Assembly: GCA_964598255.1 (NCBI GenBank)
Contig: CAZRBA010000056.1
Span: 1-64,000, forward strand
Source of the DNA: Caldithrix sp964598255
GTDB taxonomy: Bacteria; Calditrichota; Calditrichia; Calditrichales; Calditrichaceae
Direction: 5' to 3'
DNA length: 64,000 nt
Shown here piece by piece: positions 28,201-35,334 of this stretch (position 1 is the stretch's first letter; each line of letters starts with the position of its first letter). The notes under the pieces were generated by a model. That model was given only the letters and a program-made list of their open reading frames with translations, was not told the DNA's origin and searched no databases. The translations under genes and the position numbers were made by a program.

Positions 28201-28856
28201 AGGATGCTCGGGAATATTATCGCCGTTATCATTTGGGCTTTTTCGAAAGCGATTACGAGTTGTTTGCCGATGCCATTTTCAAAAGTGATGATTCGCTGAT
28301 CAAAGGGAAAATTTTACACCGCTTTTTGCAATTGTTAACCGATGACCAGGCTGCGGACGAACAGGAAACTTTGGAGCGTGTTTTGTTTGAATACGAAGTA
28401 TTCGATCCGCAAAAGCAAGCGCAATTTCGGCAGGATGTTTTACGCCTTAAGGAAAGAATTTTTTCTTCTCCGTTAGGACAAAAAATCATTTGGGCTAAAC
28501 AGGCCCGCAACGAAATTACTGTTACCATGCGTTTGGGAGACGATTACTTTACCGGAACCATCGATCGACTTATTGCAGATGAACAACACCTGTGGCGTGT
28601 AATCGACTACAAAACCAACCGCCTGAGCAAAGGGCAAATTGACCGTGTCGGGAAAAAATATGACATCCAAATGAAAGGCTATGCTTTGTTGTTAAGTCGT
28701 TTGTTGCCCAAACAAGCGGAGTTTTCGGTGGATTTGTATTTTATTCAGGCCGATGCTCTTTTTACACGTACGTATGGTAGGCGCGATATCGAGCAAATAG
28801 AACGCGAATTTTTACGATTGATTGCGGAAATAAAAGAAAAATTTCCGATTTCTTAA
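25248..28856 (+). CDS. addA: AddA-like UvrD-family helicase/exonuclease
   Basis: The 1202-aa protein begins with a Q-motif (LTAEQKQALFL) and Walker A (VTAGAGAGKTRLLVERFL). Walker B is MVDEFQDTNALQW, followed by IVGDPKQSIYGFRNAD, motif V VKLMTIHAAKGLQFPVVF and motif VI YVGVTRASDHLFLSA. The C-terminal PD-(D/E)XK nuclease has GTIDRLIADEQHLWRVIDYK and YDIQMKGYALLL. All helicase motifs appear intact, so this is the motor subunit. Length matches AddA (about 1200 aa) and the AddB-AddA order is usual. The enzyme resects double-strand breaks and degrades foreign linear DNA. A bulged hairpin overlaps the stop codon. Confidence 0.93.
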   Translation: MAELTAEQKQALFLDRNISVTAGAGAGKTRLLVERFLKIAIEYYRGKPQNVRRILAITFTNKAAGEMKERIAQAVNQRLAQGENADLRIHLLAIRDQLNSVAISTIHSFCTRILREYPIEAQVAPDFGELDDMQSAMLTDEAIEQTLEEVTAADDVQRRQPLWELFGFWERTTVVKMLRMALRHPYEMETIVRRYRKFTPESYRHFVTELWLAEMRRLLSDQELRYWNRLIKACWQALSAPLPAELQEVADYLRVCVNLPERVRELTPDDFRNILRLARRFTTDKNTPYANLNFLGKKKNWPKHIQETVLELSGALSQWLLRVNDFFPGNVPDARDEQAFTRFQTFLQLYTRAADLYEQKKNEIPAVDFEDLLLKTYRLLRSNEIVRAELNRRYEFIMVDEFQDTNALQWKIIEQLALQDGHLAADKIFIVGDPKQSIYGFRNADIRIFRQVKENFALAAGYESSETFPGNLVLESSFRFLPELNAFINDLFGHILQPVGGNDYEVEFQPLVSRRTESVQAHIELALLDQEDELSEEDYIAHTIFEIVNGEQKELMTPRGAISFGDIAILLRSRNNLLAIEQALRNYGIPFKTVKGIGYWQQQEIYDFYHLLQFLADPTDDFALVGILRSKLFMLPDDVLFFLAKEQGKNFWEKLNGDLQQGNYAKTDKTRLKTIRDTLNRWIGMRNFLPLHELLQTVLDDLHYRALLTSQINGDQLVANIEKFIDHVYRFNNNGILGLVDLIKQVELFIEQSLREGEPQINLEDKSTVKLMTIHAAKGLQFPVVFIPYLNTDNLKKEGSVSKVLIDAEIGLGAPPRKDLFSETSTQTEPEDNGYALFNLLKLQQKKKDLAEAKRIFYVGVTRASDHLFLSAKIKTDRKGQQNIQPHSALQWLSEHFQNKNTDLFDSEQNQYRHPEYTLHIVRHVKRPEPAEQKISQWLENLQKLKERVLHPHAVPEKALRLYRPLRESPGPITFSATRLMVFQKDAREYYRRYHLGFFESDYELFADAIFKSDDSLIKGKILHRFLQLLTDDQAADEQETLERVLFEYEVFDPQKQAQFRQDVLRLKERIFSSPLGQKIIWAKQARNEITVTMRLGDDYFTGTIDRLIADEQHLWRVIDYKTNRLSKGQIDRVGKKYDIQMKGYALLLSRLLPKQAEFSVDLYFIQADALFTRTYGRRDIEQIEREFLRLIAEIKEKFPIS

Positions 28857-28887
28857 TGGGTGTTCGGTAAATTTCCGAAGCACCATT
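28855..28887 (+). other. Bulged hairpin at the end of addA
   Basis: AATGG-TG-TTCGG pairs with CCGAA-CA-CCATT across a 7-nt loop, with one bulged base on each side. It overlaps the addA stop codon. There is no T run, so terminator function is uncertain. Confidence 0.35.
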
Positions 28888-28973
28888 CAAAAACAAATAT
28901 TCCCAACGCATTTTGCAAAACAAAACGTTTTACCGTAACTTTCGCCTTCTAAAACCAAAACGGACGGACAGGC

Positions 28974-30032
28974 ATGCAATTTGTTTCCAATGAATTGGTT
29001 ATTTCCAATTTAATTAAAAGCCTTAACATCAAAAGATTAAAGAATTTATTGCTAACCGGCAGTTCTTTTTTTCTATCGGCATTAACCGGCAAAACGATTT
29101 TATGGGGAAAACCGGCAATTTTAACCATTGAACCGACCAATTTGTGCAATTTGCACTGCCCGTTGTGCATTACCGGTTCCGGTCAATTACGCCGCGTTCA
29201 GGGGCGCATGACCATTGCCACATTCCGCCGGATTTTGCAGCTTATGGGCGACGATATTTTTTTTCTGCTTCTTTACCATCAGGGCGAGCCCTATTTGAAT
29301 CCCGATTTTTTGGAAATGGTACGCCTGGCCAAACAAAAAAATATTTATTGCACTACCAGCACCAACGGCCATTATTTTGACGAGCAGACCATTCGGGCAA
29401 CCGTTCAATCCGGTCTGGACAGCATGATCGTTTCTTTGGACGGAGTAACGCAGCAAACGTACGGGCATTATCGGGTAAACGGCAAGTTGGAAAAGGTCGT
29501 AAAGGGTACAAAACGTTTTATGGAAATTAAAAAAGAAATGAAGTCCGCAACCCCGTTAATTGCATTGCAGTTTTTAGTGATGAAACATAACGAACATGAA
29601 ATTCCGGCTGTGCGCCGTTTGGCAAAGGAACTGGGTGTGGATCGCTTGTTAATTAAAACCATCGAAGTACATTCGATAAAAGAAGCAAAAGAGTGGTTGC
29701 CAGAAAATGAGAAATATCGCCGCTACAAATTTGACGGAGAAAAATTGATTGTCAAAAATGCCGAAAAAAAATCGTGTCCGCGTCCCTGGCTTTCTACTCT
29801 TATTAACTGGGACGGTGGTTTGGTACCGTGTTGCTTTGATAAAAACGGCGATTACGAAATGGGCAACGTTTTAAAGGTAAAAAATCTGGAAGAAATTTGG
29901 TTTGACAAAAAATTCATGAGTTTTCGTACGCAACTAAATACCGATCGTAAAAGCATTCCCATGTGTCGTAATTGCAATCAAGGTTTTGGCAGTTTTATTC
30001 CGCAATTCAAATGGGCGCGGCGTAAAAAATAA
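28974..30032 (+). CDS. Radical SAM protein with SPASM domain
   Basis: The 352-aa protein has the radical SAM cluster motif CxxxCxxC in EPTNLCNLHCPLC (about residues 52-64) and a fold including LLYHQGEPYLNPDF and MIVSLDG. The C-terminal SPASM/Twitch region has CPRPW, GLVPCCFDKNGDYEMGNV and CRNCNQGF, enough cysteines for at least one auxiliary [4Fe-4S] cluster. Related proteins modify peptides or sugars or act in cofactor assembly. No precursor peptide or partner gene is visible next to it, so the substrate is unknown. The N-terminal 40 residues precede the core and contain a hydrophobic stretch (LLTGSSFFLSALTG). Confidence 0.88.
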   Translation: MQFVSNELVISNLIKSLNIKRLKNLLLTGSSFFLSALTGKTILWGKPAILTIEPTNLCNLHCPLCITGSGQLRRVQGRMTIATFRRILQLMGDDIFFLLLYHQGEPYLNPDFLEMVRLAKQKNIYCTTSTNGHYFDEQTIRATVQSGLDSMIVSLDGVTQQTYGHYRVNGKLEKVVKGTKRFMEIKKEMKSATPLIALQFLVMKHNEHEIPAVRRLAKELGVDRLLIKTIEVHSIKEAKEWLPENEKYRRYKFDGEKLIVKNAEKKSCPRPWLSTLINWDGGLVPCCFDKNGDYEMGNVLKVKNLEEIWFDKKFMSFRTQLNTDRKSIPMCRNCNQGFGSFIPQFKWARRKK

Positions 30033-30093
30033 AAAGGGCGGTTTGTATTTCCACCCTCCTACGGGGCCGTATGCCCCGAAATTAACACAACAG

Positions 30094-30126
30094 AATGCGA
30101 AGCCGTTCGCATTAATTGATTTTTTG
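30094..30126 (+). terminator. Probable terminator after the radical SAM gene
   Basis: An 8-bp stem (30094-30101 with 30106-30113) closed by a GCCG loop is followed by AATTGATTTTTT. It lies about 60 bp after the radical SAM stop and overlaps the stop codon of the convergent minus-strand gene. Confidence 0.65.
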
Positions 30127-31155
30127 ATAGCCTGCCGGAACTTTGAATTTATTCTCACTAATCGGTTTTACTTCAATTTTAATAAGCTCCGTGTGGTAAG
30201 CAAAGGCCGGTTCTTTTTTGTTGCTTTTTGAACCTTTGGTTTTTCGGGCACTTTTCTTAAGTAAATTGCCAAACATACCGGTCGGATTGGTAAAATCGAA
30301 ATTTTCATTTTCTTTTTCGGATTTTATTTTCTTACTTTTCGAGCTGGAAACATAAAATTCTCCGTCTATTACAACCGGATATCCTTTGATCTTTTTTAAT
30401 TCTTCAATCCATTTTGTTTCGTTAAAATTAGCCTTACCGGCTTGGCCGTGTTTCATATTCTGAAACATTTTAATCCAGTTAAGCCCCAAAATGGATTGGG
30501 AATTAGGATCCACTTTAAGACCCACTTTTTGCAAATAAACTTTTTGAAAATTCAATTCTTCCTGCAACCCTTTTTTGATAGAGGCCGTTTTTTGAGTGGC
30601 CCAAACATCTGTGAACAAGCTATCCTTGCCTTTTTCGCCTGTTTCGGTGTTTTCCCATTCCGTAATCCAAAATACCTGATATTCGCGACAAGGAAAATTA
30701 TGAATGGTTTTGCTCTTGTGGGTGGGAACTACTCTTAATTCTTGACGAATAATTTTAATAGCGTTATCTGTCTCTCCGGTTTGTTCCTGTGCTTCTGTTT
30801 GTTCATTTTGTTCTTCATTCATATTAAGTTGAATTTTTTCAATGGGGTGTTCACTATATTGATGTTTTTCTTTGAACAGTTCAATTACCTTCATGGCCTG
30901 CAAATCGGTTATTTCACCTTTGGATTTATCTCCGAATAAAAGGCCAGACATTATTTGGCCCACCATACCTTCGCCTTTAAACGTACCGCTACTTTCTTTG
31001 TATTGCTTCATTCCTTGAATAAAGATCAAGTCGTGCGTGCTGTATTGGCCGAGTCCTTTGAATTTTACGGTGGATTTACTTTCATGAATAACACCGGCAA
31101 TGCCCTGAAATGCAAATCCGAATACGATAACCAGAAAAACGATTCGATTACGCAT
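30112..31155 (-). CDS. Secreted protein of unknown function, lysine/glutamate-rich
   Basis: The 347-aa protein starts with a signal peptide (MRNRIVFLVIVFGFAFQGIAG). I choose the ATG at 31155 because GGGGGA precedes it by a few bases and the signal peptide begins there; the frame is open 18 codons further upstream. The mature part is hydrophilic, with an acidic Q/E/N-rich stretch around residues 120-140 (NEEQNEQTEAQEQ) and a basic K/S-rich stretch near 290-325. The segments KTIHNFPCREYQVFW and SLFTDVWATQ faintly recall DUF4412/GLPGLI-type exported proteins, but this is weak. It is convergent with the radical SAM gene. Confidence 0.7.
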   Translation of the reverse strand: MRNRIVFLVIVFGFAFQGIAGVIHESKSTVKFKGLGQYSTHDLIFIQGMKQYKESSGTFKGEGMVGQIMSGLLFGDKSKGEITDLQAMKVIELFKEKHQYSEHPIEKIQLNMNEEQNEQTEAQEQTGETDNAIKIIRQELRVVPTHKSKTIHNFPCREYQVFWITEWENTETGEKGKDSLFTDVWATQKTASIKKGLQEELNFQKVYLQKVGLKVDPNSQSILGLNWIKMFQNMKHGQAGKANFNETKWIEELKKIKGYPVVIDGEFYVSSSKSKKIKSEKENENFDFTNPTGMFGNLLKKSARKTKGSKSNKKEPAFAYHTELIKIEVKPISENKFKVPAGYQKIN

Positions 31156-31591
31156 GGTATGGTCCCCCAAAGTTGGTGTGTTGCTTAATGATAAAGATAT
31201 TTGTTCCAAACGCCGAAATCAAAAAAATTTAGTAATCAAACGATTATATACCCAAAAAGCCACTGTGCTTACCGGTGGCGAGTACGGGCAATTTAATAAA
31301 AAATACGGAAAATTGTTAAGCCGATGGAAATGTAATTTTATTAATTCGGTAACCGAACGCTTTGGCTTGCGGGTTATTACCGCCGGAAAAATTCTCCCTG
31401 CGTTTGTGTGTTAAGGGTTAAAAATATGCATTCTTGCGAAACTATTTTAACTTTGTTTCGTCCCGGTGAAATTTTTACTTTAAGTAATTGAAAAAAACCG
31501 GATTAACGATTTGAATCTGTGGGGTTAAGCCCGTAAATTAGGGCGGTTTAAGTTTCGATTCGGAGCAAAAACAATAACGGGCGAGGTGATC
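31156..31591. other. Intergenic region between divergent secreted protein and proline dehydrogenase
   Basis: This stretch of about 435 bp holds promoters in both directions. A plus-strand frame (31154-31414) is open but has atypical composition and overlaps the neighbouring gene start, so I do not call it. A short inverted repeat (GCCAC...GTGGC, about 31259-31279) is present. No RNA gene is recognised. Confidence 0.5.
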
Positions 31592-32497
31592 ATGAGTTTG
31601 TTTGATAAAATGATTGTTTGGAGCCTGCCATTGGTACCCAAACCCATCGTTAAATTTTTTTCGAAGATTTACATCGCAGGTGCACATTTATCCGACGGCG
31701 TTAGAACCGTTCAAAAGCTTAATGCCAAGGGCATTATGGCTACAATGGATTTATTGGGTGAATTTACCGATTCCAAAGAAAAAGCGATTCAAGCGGCGGA
31801 TGAGTACATTGAAATATTGCAAACCATTCAAAAAGAAGGGCTTAATTCCAACGTATCGGTTAAACCGACCCACATGGGCTTGCTAATTGACAAAGAGTTG
31901 TGTTATCGGAATATCCGGCGGATAGTGCAGGAGGCGCAAAAACACAACAACTTTGTGCGGATTGACATGGAAGATCATACGGCCACGGATGATACGATTG
32001 ACATGTATTTGCGGTTAAAAGAAGAATTCGGCGAGCATGTGGGGATAGTGATTCAGGCTTATTTACGGCGTACCATAGACGATGTGAATCGTTTGTGCCA
32101 GCATAAAGCCAATGTTCGTTTGTGCAAGGGTATTTATGTGGAACCACGCGAAATTGCTTACAAAGACATGGCCATAATTAACGAGAGTTACAAATACAAT
32201 CTGGAAAAACTGATTAATGCCGGTTGCTATGTGGGCATTGCCACGCACGACGAAAAAATGGTGTGGCACGGGCTGCGTTTGATTGATAAGTATCATTTAA
32301 AACCGGAACAGTACGAATTTCAGATGTTGCTGGGCGTAGACGAACAATTACGCGATATTTTAGTCAAGTCCGGCCATCGGTTGCGTGTGTACGTACCGTT
32401 CGGGGCCGACTGGTACGGTTATTCTACCCGTAGGTTAAAAGAAAATCCGCGAATGGCTGGATTTGTTTTTAAACGCATTTTGGGTATCGGTAAATAA
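31592..32497 (+). CDS. Proline dehydrogenase (monofunctional)
   Basis: The 301-aa flavoenzyme oxidises proline to pyrroline-5-carboxylate at the membrane. It matches the compact ProDH family (about 300 aa) rather than bifunctional PutA. Landmarks are VSVKPTHMGL, FVRIDMEDH, VIQAYLRRT, VRLCKGIY, IATHDEKMV, EFQMLLGV and the C-terminal YVPFGADWYGYSTRRLKENP, which holds the conserved Y-RR substrate-binding pattern. The start is the ATG at 31592 after GAGG; an upstream in-frame GTG lies inside the ribosome site. No P5C dehydrogenase is adjacent. A terminator follows directly. Confidence 0.93.
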   Translation: MSLFDKMIVWSLPLVPKPIVKFFSKIYIAGAHLSDGVRTVQKLNAKGIMATMDLLGEFTDSKEKAIQAADEYIEILQTIQKEGLNSNVSVKPTHMGLLIDKELCYRNIRRIVQEAQKHNNFVRIDMEDHTATDDTIDMYLRLKEEFGEHVGIVIQAYLRRTIDDVNRLCQHKANVRLCKGIYVEPREIAYKDMAIINESYKYNLEKLINAGCYVGIATHDEKMVWHGLRLIDKYHLKPEQYEFQMLLGVDEQLRDILVKSGHRLRVYVPFGADWYGYSTRRLKENPRMAGFVFKRILGIGK

Positions 32498-32509
32498 AGC
32501 AAAGAAAAA

Positions 32510-32544
32510 GGCTTCGGTTGGCGGGAAAAACCGGAGCCTTTTTT
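32510..32544 (+). terminator. Rho-independent terminator after proline dehydrogenase
   Basis: A 10-bp stem (32510-32519 with 32529-32538, one G-U pair) has a 9-nt loop and six Ts after it. It lies 12 bp after the stop codon. Confidence 0.9.
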
Positions 32545-32636
32545 GCGTTTAGAGGGCTAAAGTTTGCCAGAGATGTGCCTGCGCCCAAAACAAAAATTTA
32601 ATCGATTTAACCGTTTCGGCCTGGCAAGAAAAAATA

Positions 32637-32855
32637 ATGGGTCTGATACTTAGCGGAGGCGTCCGTAACAGCTACATGGCCGGAATGGGCCTTTTAAACT
32701 CGTTAATGCTCAACGCCCGTTGTCTTGTTATTCCGCATTTTATTTACGCCCTGAAAGAAGAAATCGGCACAACGGGAATTAGTTCCCAGGAAGTTCAAAA
32801 ACGCATTTGGAAGTTGGTAAACCAGACGCTTTGGCTGAGCGAACGGTTGAAATGA
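32637..32855 (+). CDS. Possible small protein, 72 aa, doubtful
   Basis: An open frame of 72 codons lies between the proline dehydrogenase terminator and the convergent amidohydrolase gene. Its start MGLILSGGVRNSYMAGMGLL slightly recalls the patatin N-terminus, but the rest does not fit that family and no clear ribosome site is present. It may be a remnant or a chance frame; I include it because the 417-bp gap is otherwise empty apart from the terminator. Confidence 0.25.
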   Translation: MGLILSGGVRNSYMAGMGLLNSLMLNARCLVIPHFIYALKEEIGTTGISSQEVQKRIWKLVNQTLWLSERLK

Positions 32856-32914
32856 AACTTTAAGATAAATGTTCAATACAACGAGCTTTTAATAAGTTTA
32901 CTTCCCTTAATAGA

Positions 32915-34894
32915 TTAAGCCAAATCCGAATAATCCCGCCCGATAGCTTCCACATCGCCCAAGCCAAGAGTGCGCAGCAAGGCGGGAATTAGGGCCGCCT
33001 TTTCTTCTGCATCGTGACGACTCCAGGTTCGGCTTTTTACTTCCAAAAAATCACCTATGGGCGGAACTGTAACATGATCGAGGTTGATATAAAATTCCGT
33101 GCCCTTAAAAAGAATTTTCCAGCGTAGGCGCTCTTTTTCAATAACCAGTTCGCGGCTCGGCTTAAAGTACTCGCGATAAAAACGCAAGCTGTGCGTGGCC
33201 GGAGCCAAATAACGGCTTCTGGAGAGCAATACAGTATGAGAGAATTCTTTTTCATGTGCGGGGCCGAGCAAAGTAAGACGGTAGCGCACTTTGAGAATTT
33301 CGTCGTTTTCATCTATGTATTCATCCTCGCGGTAACGAATACGCCCCTGCTCGGTATCGTTAAAAAAGAAGTAGGTGTCATATTCTCGATAATGACGTTT
33401 GTACAAAATAGTGATTTCCGGGGTATTCAAGCCATCCAAAACTGTTTGCGGCTCTTTAACAGGTACTTTAATTTGGACTTCGAAACTTTCCTCTTCGGTG
33501 GCGGTTTCGATGGCGATCAGTTTGGAAAGCACCGATTTTTCCCGTTCCGTCAGAAAAGCGTCAATTTTGCGGGCATAATCCTGTGCCTGAGCCATCAATT
33601 CGCGCTCATCCAAAGTTAACAACCGATGATCGCGCATTAAAAAGCGTCCGTTAACCATTACGTCGGTAACATCGGGTGCTTTGGAGGCGTAAACCAGTTG
33701 GGCGTAAACCATTTTGGGGTCGCGCTGGTAACGCGGAGCGTTGTGAACCAGGGAGGTATCAATTAAAATAAGATCGGCCTTTTTGCCCGGCTCCAAACTG
33801 CCGATTTCGTTTTCCAGATGCAAAGCGCGTGCTCCCAACCGGGTGGCCATGGTTAGTACCTGCGGGGCTGGTACAACCGTGGGATTGCCTGTTAATCCTT
33901 TGGCAATGAAAGAAGTCAAACGCATTTCTTCAAACATGTCCAAATCGTTATTCGAGGCAGGGCCGTCCGTACCAATACCAACGGCAATGCCCATTTCCAG
34001 CATTTTGGCCACTTGTGCAAATCCGGATGCTAACTTTAAATTGGAAGAAGGATTGTGGATGACGCCCACATTAAAATTTTTTAAAGTGTGCATTTCACCC
34101 TCGTCCAAATGAATGCAATGGGCGGCGATGACTTTTGCTTCGAACACGCCTTGTTTGCGCACAAACGGGATAACCGGCATACCGTGTTCGTTGCGCATGT
34201 TTTCCACTTCCTGTTTGGTTTCGGAAAGATGGATGTGCAGGGGCACATCGTATTTTTGTGCCAGTTGTGCCGAACTTTGCAAAATTTCTTCGGTGCAGGT
34301 GTACGGTGCATGTGGTGCAATTGCCGGTACGATTAACGGGTGATCTTTCCAACGCTTGATAAATGCTTCGGCATAGGCTAATCCTTCTTCGTAAGAAGGG
34401 GCATCGGGAGCCGTAAATTTGAGAACGGTTTCGCCCACAATGGCGCGTAATCCGGCTTGTATGGTAGCCTTAGCCACTTCTTCTTCAAAATAATACATGT
34501 CGGCAAAAGTGGTCACGCCAGAGCGGATCAATTCGGCCGCGGAAAGTAGCGTGCCCAAATGCACAAACTCGGGTGAAACAAACTCGCGTTCAACCGGCAT
34601 CATGTGGCCCAAAAGCCACACGTCCAAACGCAAATCGTCAGCAAGTCCGCGCATGAGCGACATGGGAACATGCGTATGGGCGTTAACCAAACCGGGCATG
34701 AGAACCTTGCCTTGGCAATCGATGGTTTCGTTAGCGGTGTAATTTTGCAGAATGGAATCGTGCTCGCCTACGGCAACAATACGCCCGTCTTTTACAACCA
34801 CAGCTCCGGATTCGAATTGGCTTAAGTGTTTGTCCATGGTTAGAACACGGGCATTTTTAAAAAGATAATCGGCATGTATGCTTTGTTTTTTCAT
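32915..34894 (-). CDS. Amidohydrolase (SAH/MTA-deaminase type) fused to a CYTH-like triphosphatase domain
   Basis: The 659-aa protein joins two domains. Residues 1-440 are a complete TIM-barrel amidohydrolase of the chlorohydrolase / S-adenosylhomocysteine-methylthioadenosine deaminase group: metal HxH in VNAHTHVPMSLMRG, His in PLHIHLSETK, His in VIAAHCIHLDE and Asp in GIGTDGPASNNDLDMFEE. Residues about 465-659 look like a CYTH (CyaB / thiamine-triphosphatase) tunnel domain: FEVQIKV in place of ExExK, YDTYFFFND, GRIRYRED, FYINLDHVTVPPIGDFLEVK and a final helix. The ATG at 34894 is preceded by GAGGA. CYTH domains hydrolyse or bind triphosphates. Together the domains suggest purine nucleoside/nucleotide handling, but this is inference. 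Confidence 0.85.
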   Translation of the reverse strand: MKKQSIHADYLFKNARVLTMDKHLSQFESGAVVVKDGRIVAVGEHDSILQNYTANETIDCQGKVLMPGLVNAHTHVPMSLMRGLADDLRLDVWLLGHMMPVEREFVSPEFVHLGTLLSAAELIRSGVTTFADMYYFEEEVAKATIQAGLRAIVGETVLKFTAPDAPSYEEGLAYAEAFIKRWKDHPLIVPAIAPHAPYTCTEEILQSSAQLAQKYDVPLHIHLSETKQEVENMRNEHGMPVIPFVRKQGVFEAKVIAAHCIHLDEGEMHTLKNFNVGVIHNPSSNLKLASGFAQVAKMLEMGIAVGIGTDGPASNNDLDMFEEMRLTSFIAKGLTGNPTVVPAPQVLTMATRLGARALHLENEIGSLEPGKKADLILIDTSLVHNAPRYQRDPKMVYAQLVYASKAPDVTDVMVNGRFLMRDHRLLTLDERELMAQAQDYARKIDAFLTEREKSVLSKLIAIETATEEESFEVQIKVPVKEPQTVLDGLNTPEITILYKRHYREYDTYFFFNDTEQGRIRYREDEYIDENDEILKVRYRLTLLGPAHEKEFSHTVLLSRSRYLAPATHSLRFYREYFKPSRELVIEKERLRWKILFKGTEFYINLDHVTVPPIGDFLEVKSRTWSRHDAEEKAALIPALLRTLGLGDVEAIGRDYSDLA

Positions 34895-35334
34895 TGAAAA
34901 GAATCCTCTGATTTTGTGTAAAAGTTGATGTAATTTAAGAATCAACGATCATTGATTCAATTTTATCCATTGCTTTTGATGAATAATTGCAACAAGGCCA
35001 CCCAAATAACCTACGATTTGCAAATAACGAAAAACCGGTAAACATTTAGAACACAGATAACAGAAAACCAGCGAATACAATTGGGAAGGCGAAAACCACA
35101 GGTCGGTAAAATCGTGAATTTGAAATACAGATCGTAAAAATTTACTTTTGTTTTGCATTTTTCTTCTTTAAATTATGAGTCCCTTGCGGATGCGTAAAAA
35201 ACGGTTACCGGCAGTAAAATTCGTAAATAAGTGCCGGAAAAACACGGGGATAAATAATAACCGCGGTTTTATGTGCCTTTTAATGGGTACCAAATCCTAA
35301 CCGCAAAATACCTTAATATTAGGAGCACTTCGGA
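34895..35334. other. Divergent intergenic region before the surface-protein operon
   Basis: About 440 bp separate the amidohydrolase-CYTH gene (minus) from the lamin-tail protein gene (plus). It should contain both promoters. A minus-strand frame of 69 codons (34949-35158) is listed separately with low confidence. I see no terminator or RNA gene. Confidence 0.55.
34949..35158 (-). CDS. Possible small protein, 69 aa, doubtful
   Basis: The frame starts at an ATG preceded by AAGAAG and encodes a peptide with aromatic and hydrophobic stretches (SQLYSLVFCYLCSKC, LQIVGYLGGLVAIIHQ). It would sit 54 bp upstream of the amidohydrolase-CYTH gene on the same strand. Length, ribosome site and one possible membrane helix make it conceivable, but no family is recognised and chance is not excluded. 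Confidence 0.3.
   Translation of the reverse strand: MQNKSKFLRSVFQIHDFTDLWFSPSQLYSLVFCYLCSKCLPVFRYLQIVGYLGGLVAIIHQKQWIKLNQ

Noticed and set aside
31255..31285. GCCACTGTG-type segment resembling the 3' part of a cobalamin riboswitch
   Set aside because: The B12 box and other conserved helices are not found upstream, and the neighbouring genes have no B12 link.
31154..31414. Plus-strand frame of 86 codons upstream of proline dehydrogenase
   Set aside because: It overlaps the start of the minus-strand secreted protein gene, has no ribosome site and encodes an unlikely basic sequence.
32637..32855. Patatin-like N-terminus (GLILSGGVRNSYMAGMGLL)
   Set aside because: Only the first 20 residues recall patatin; the GxSxG elbow and catalytic Asp are absent, so I list it only as a doubtful small frame.
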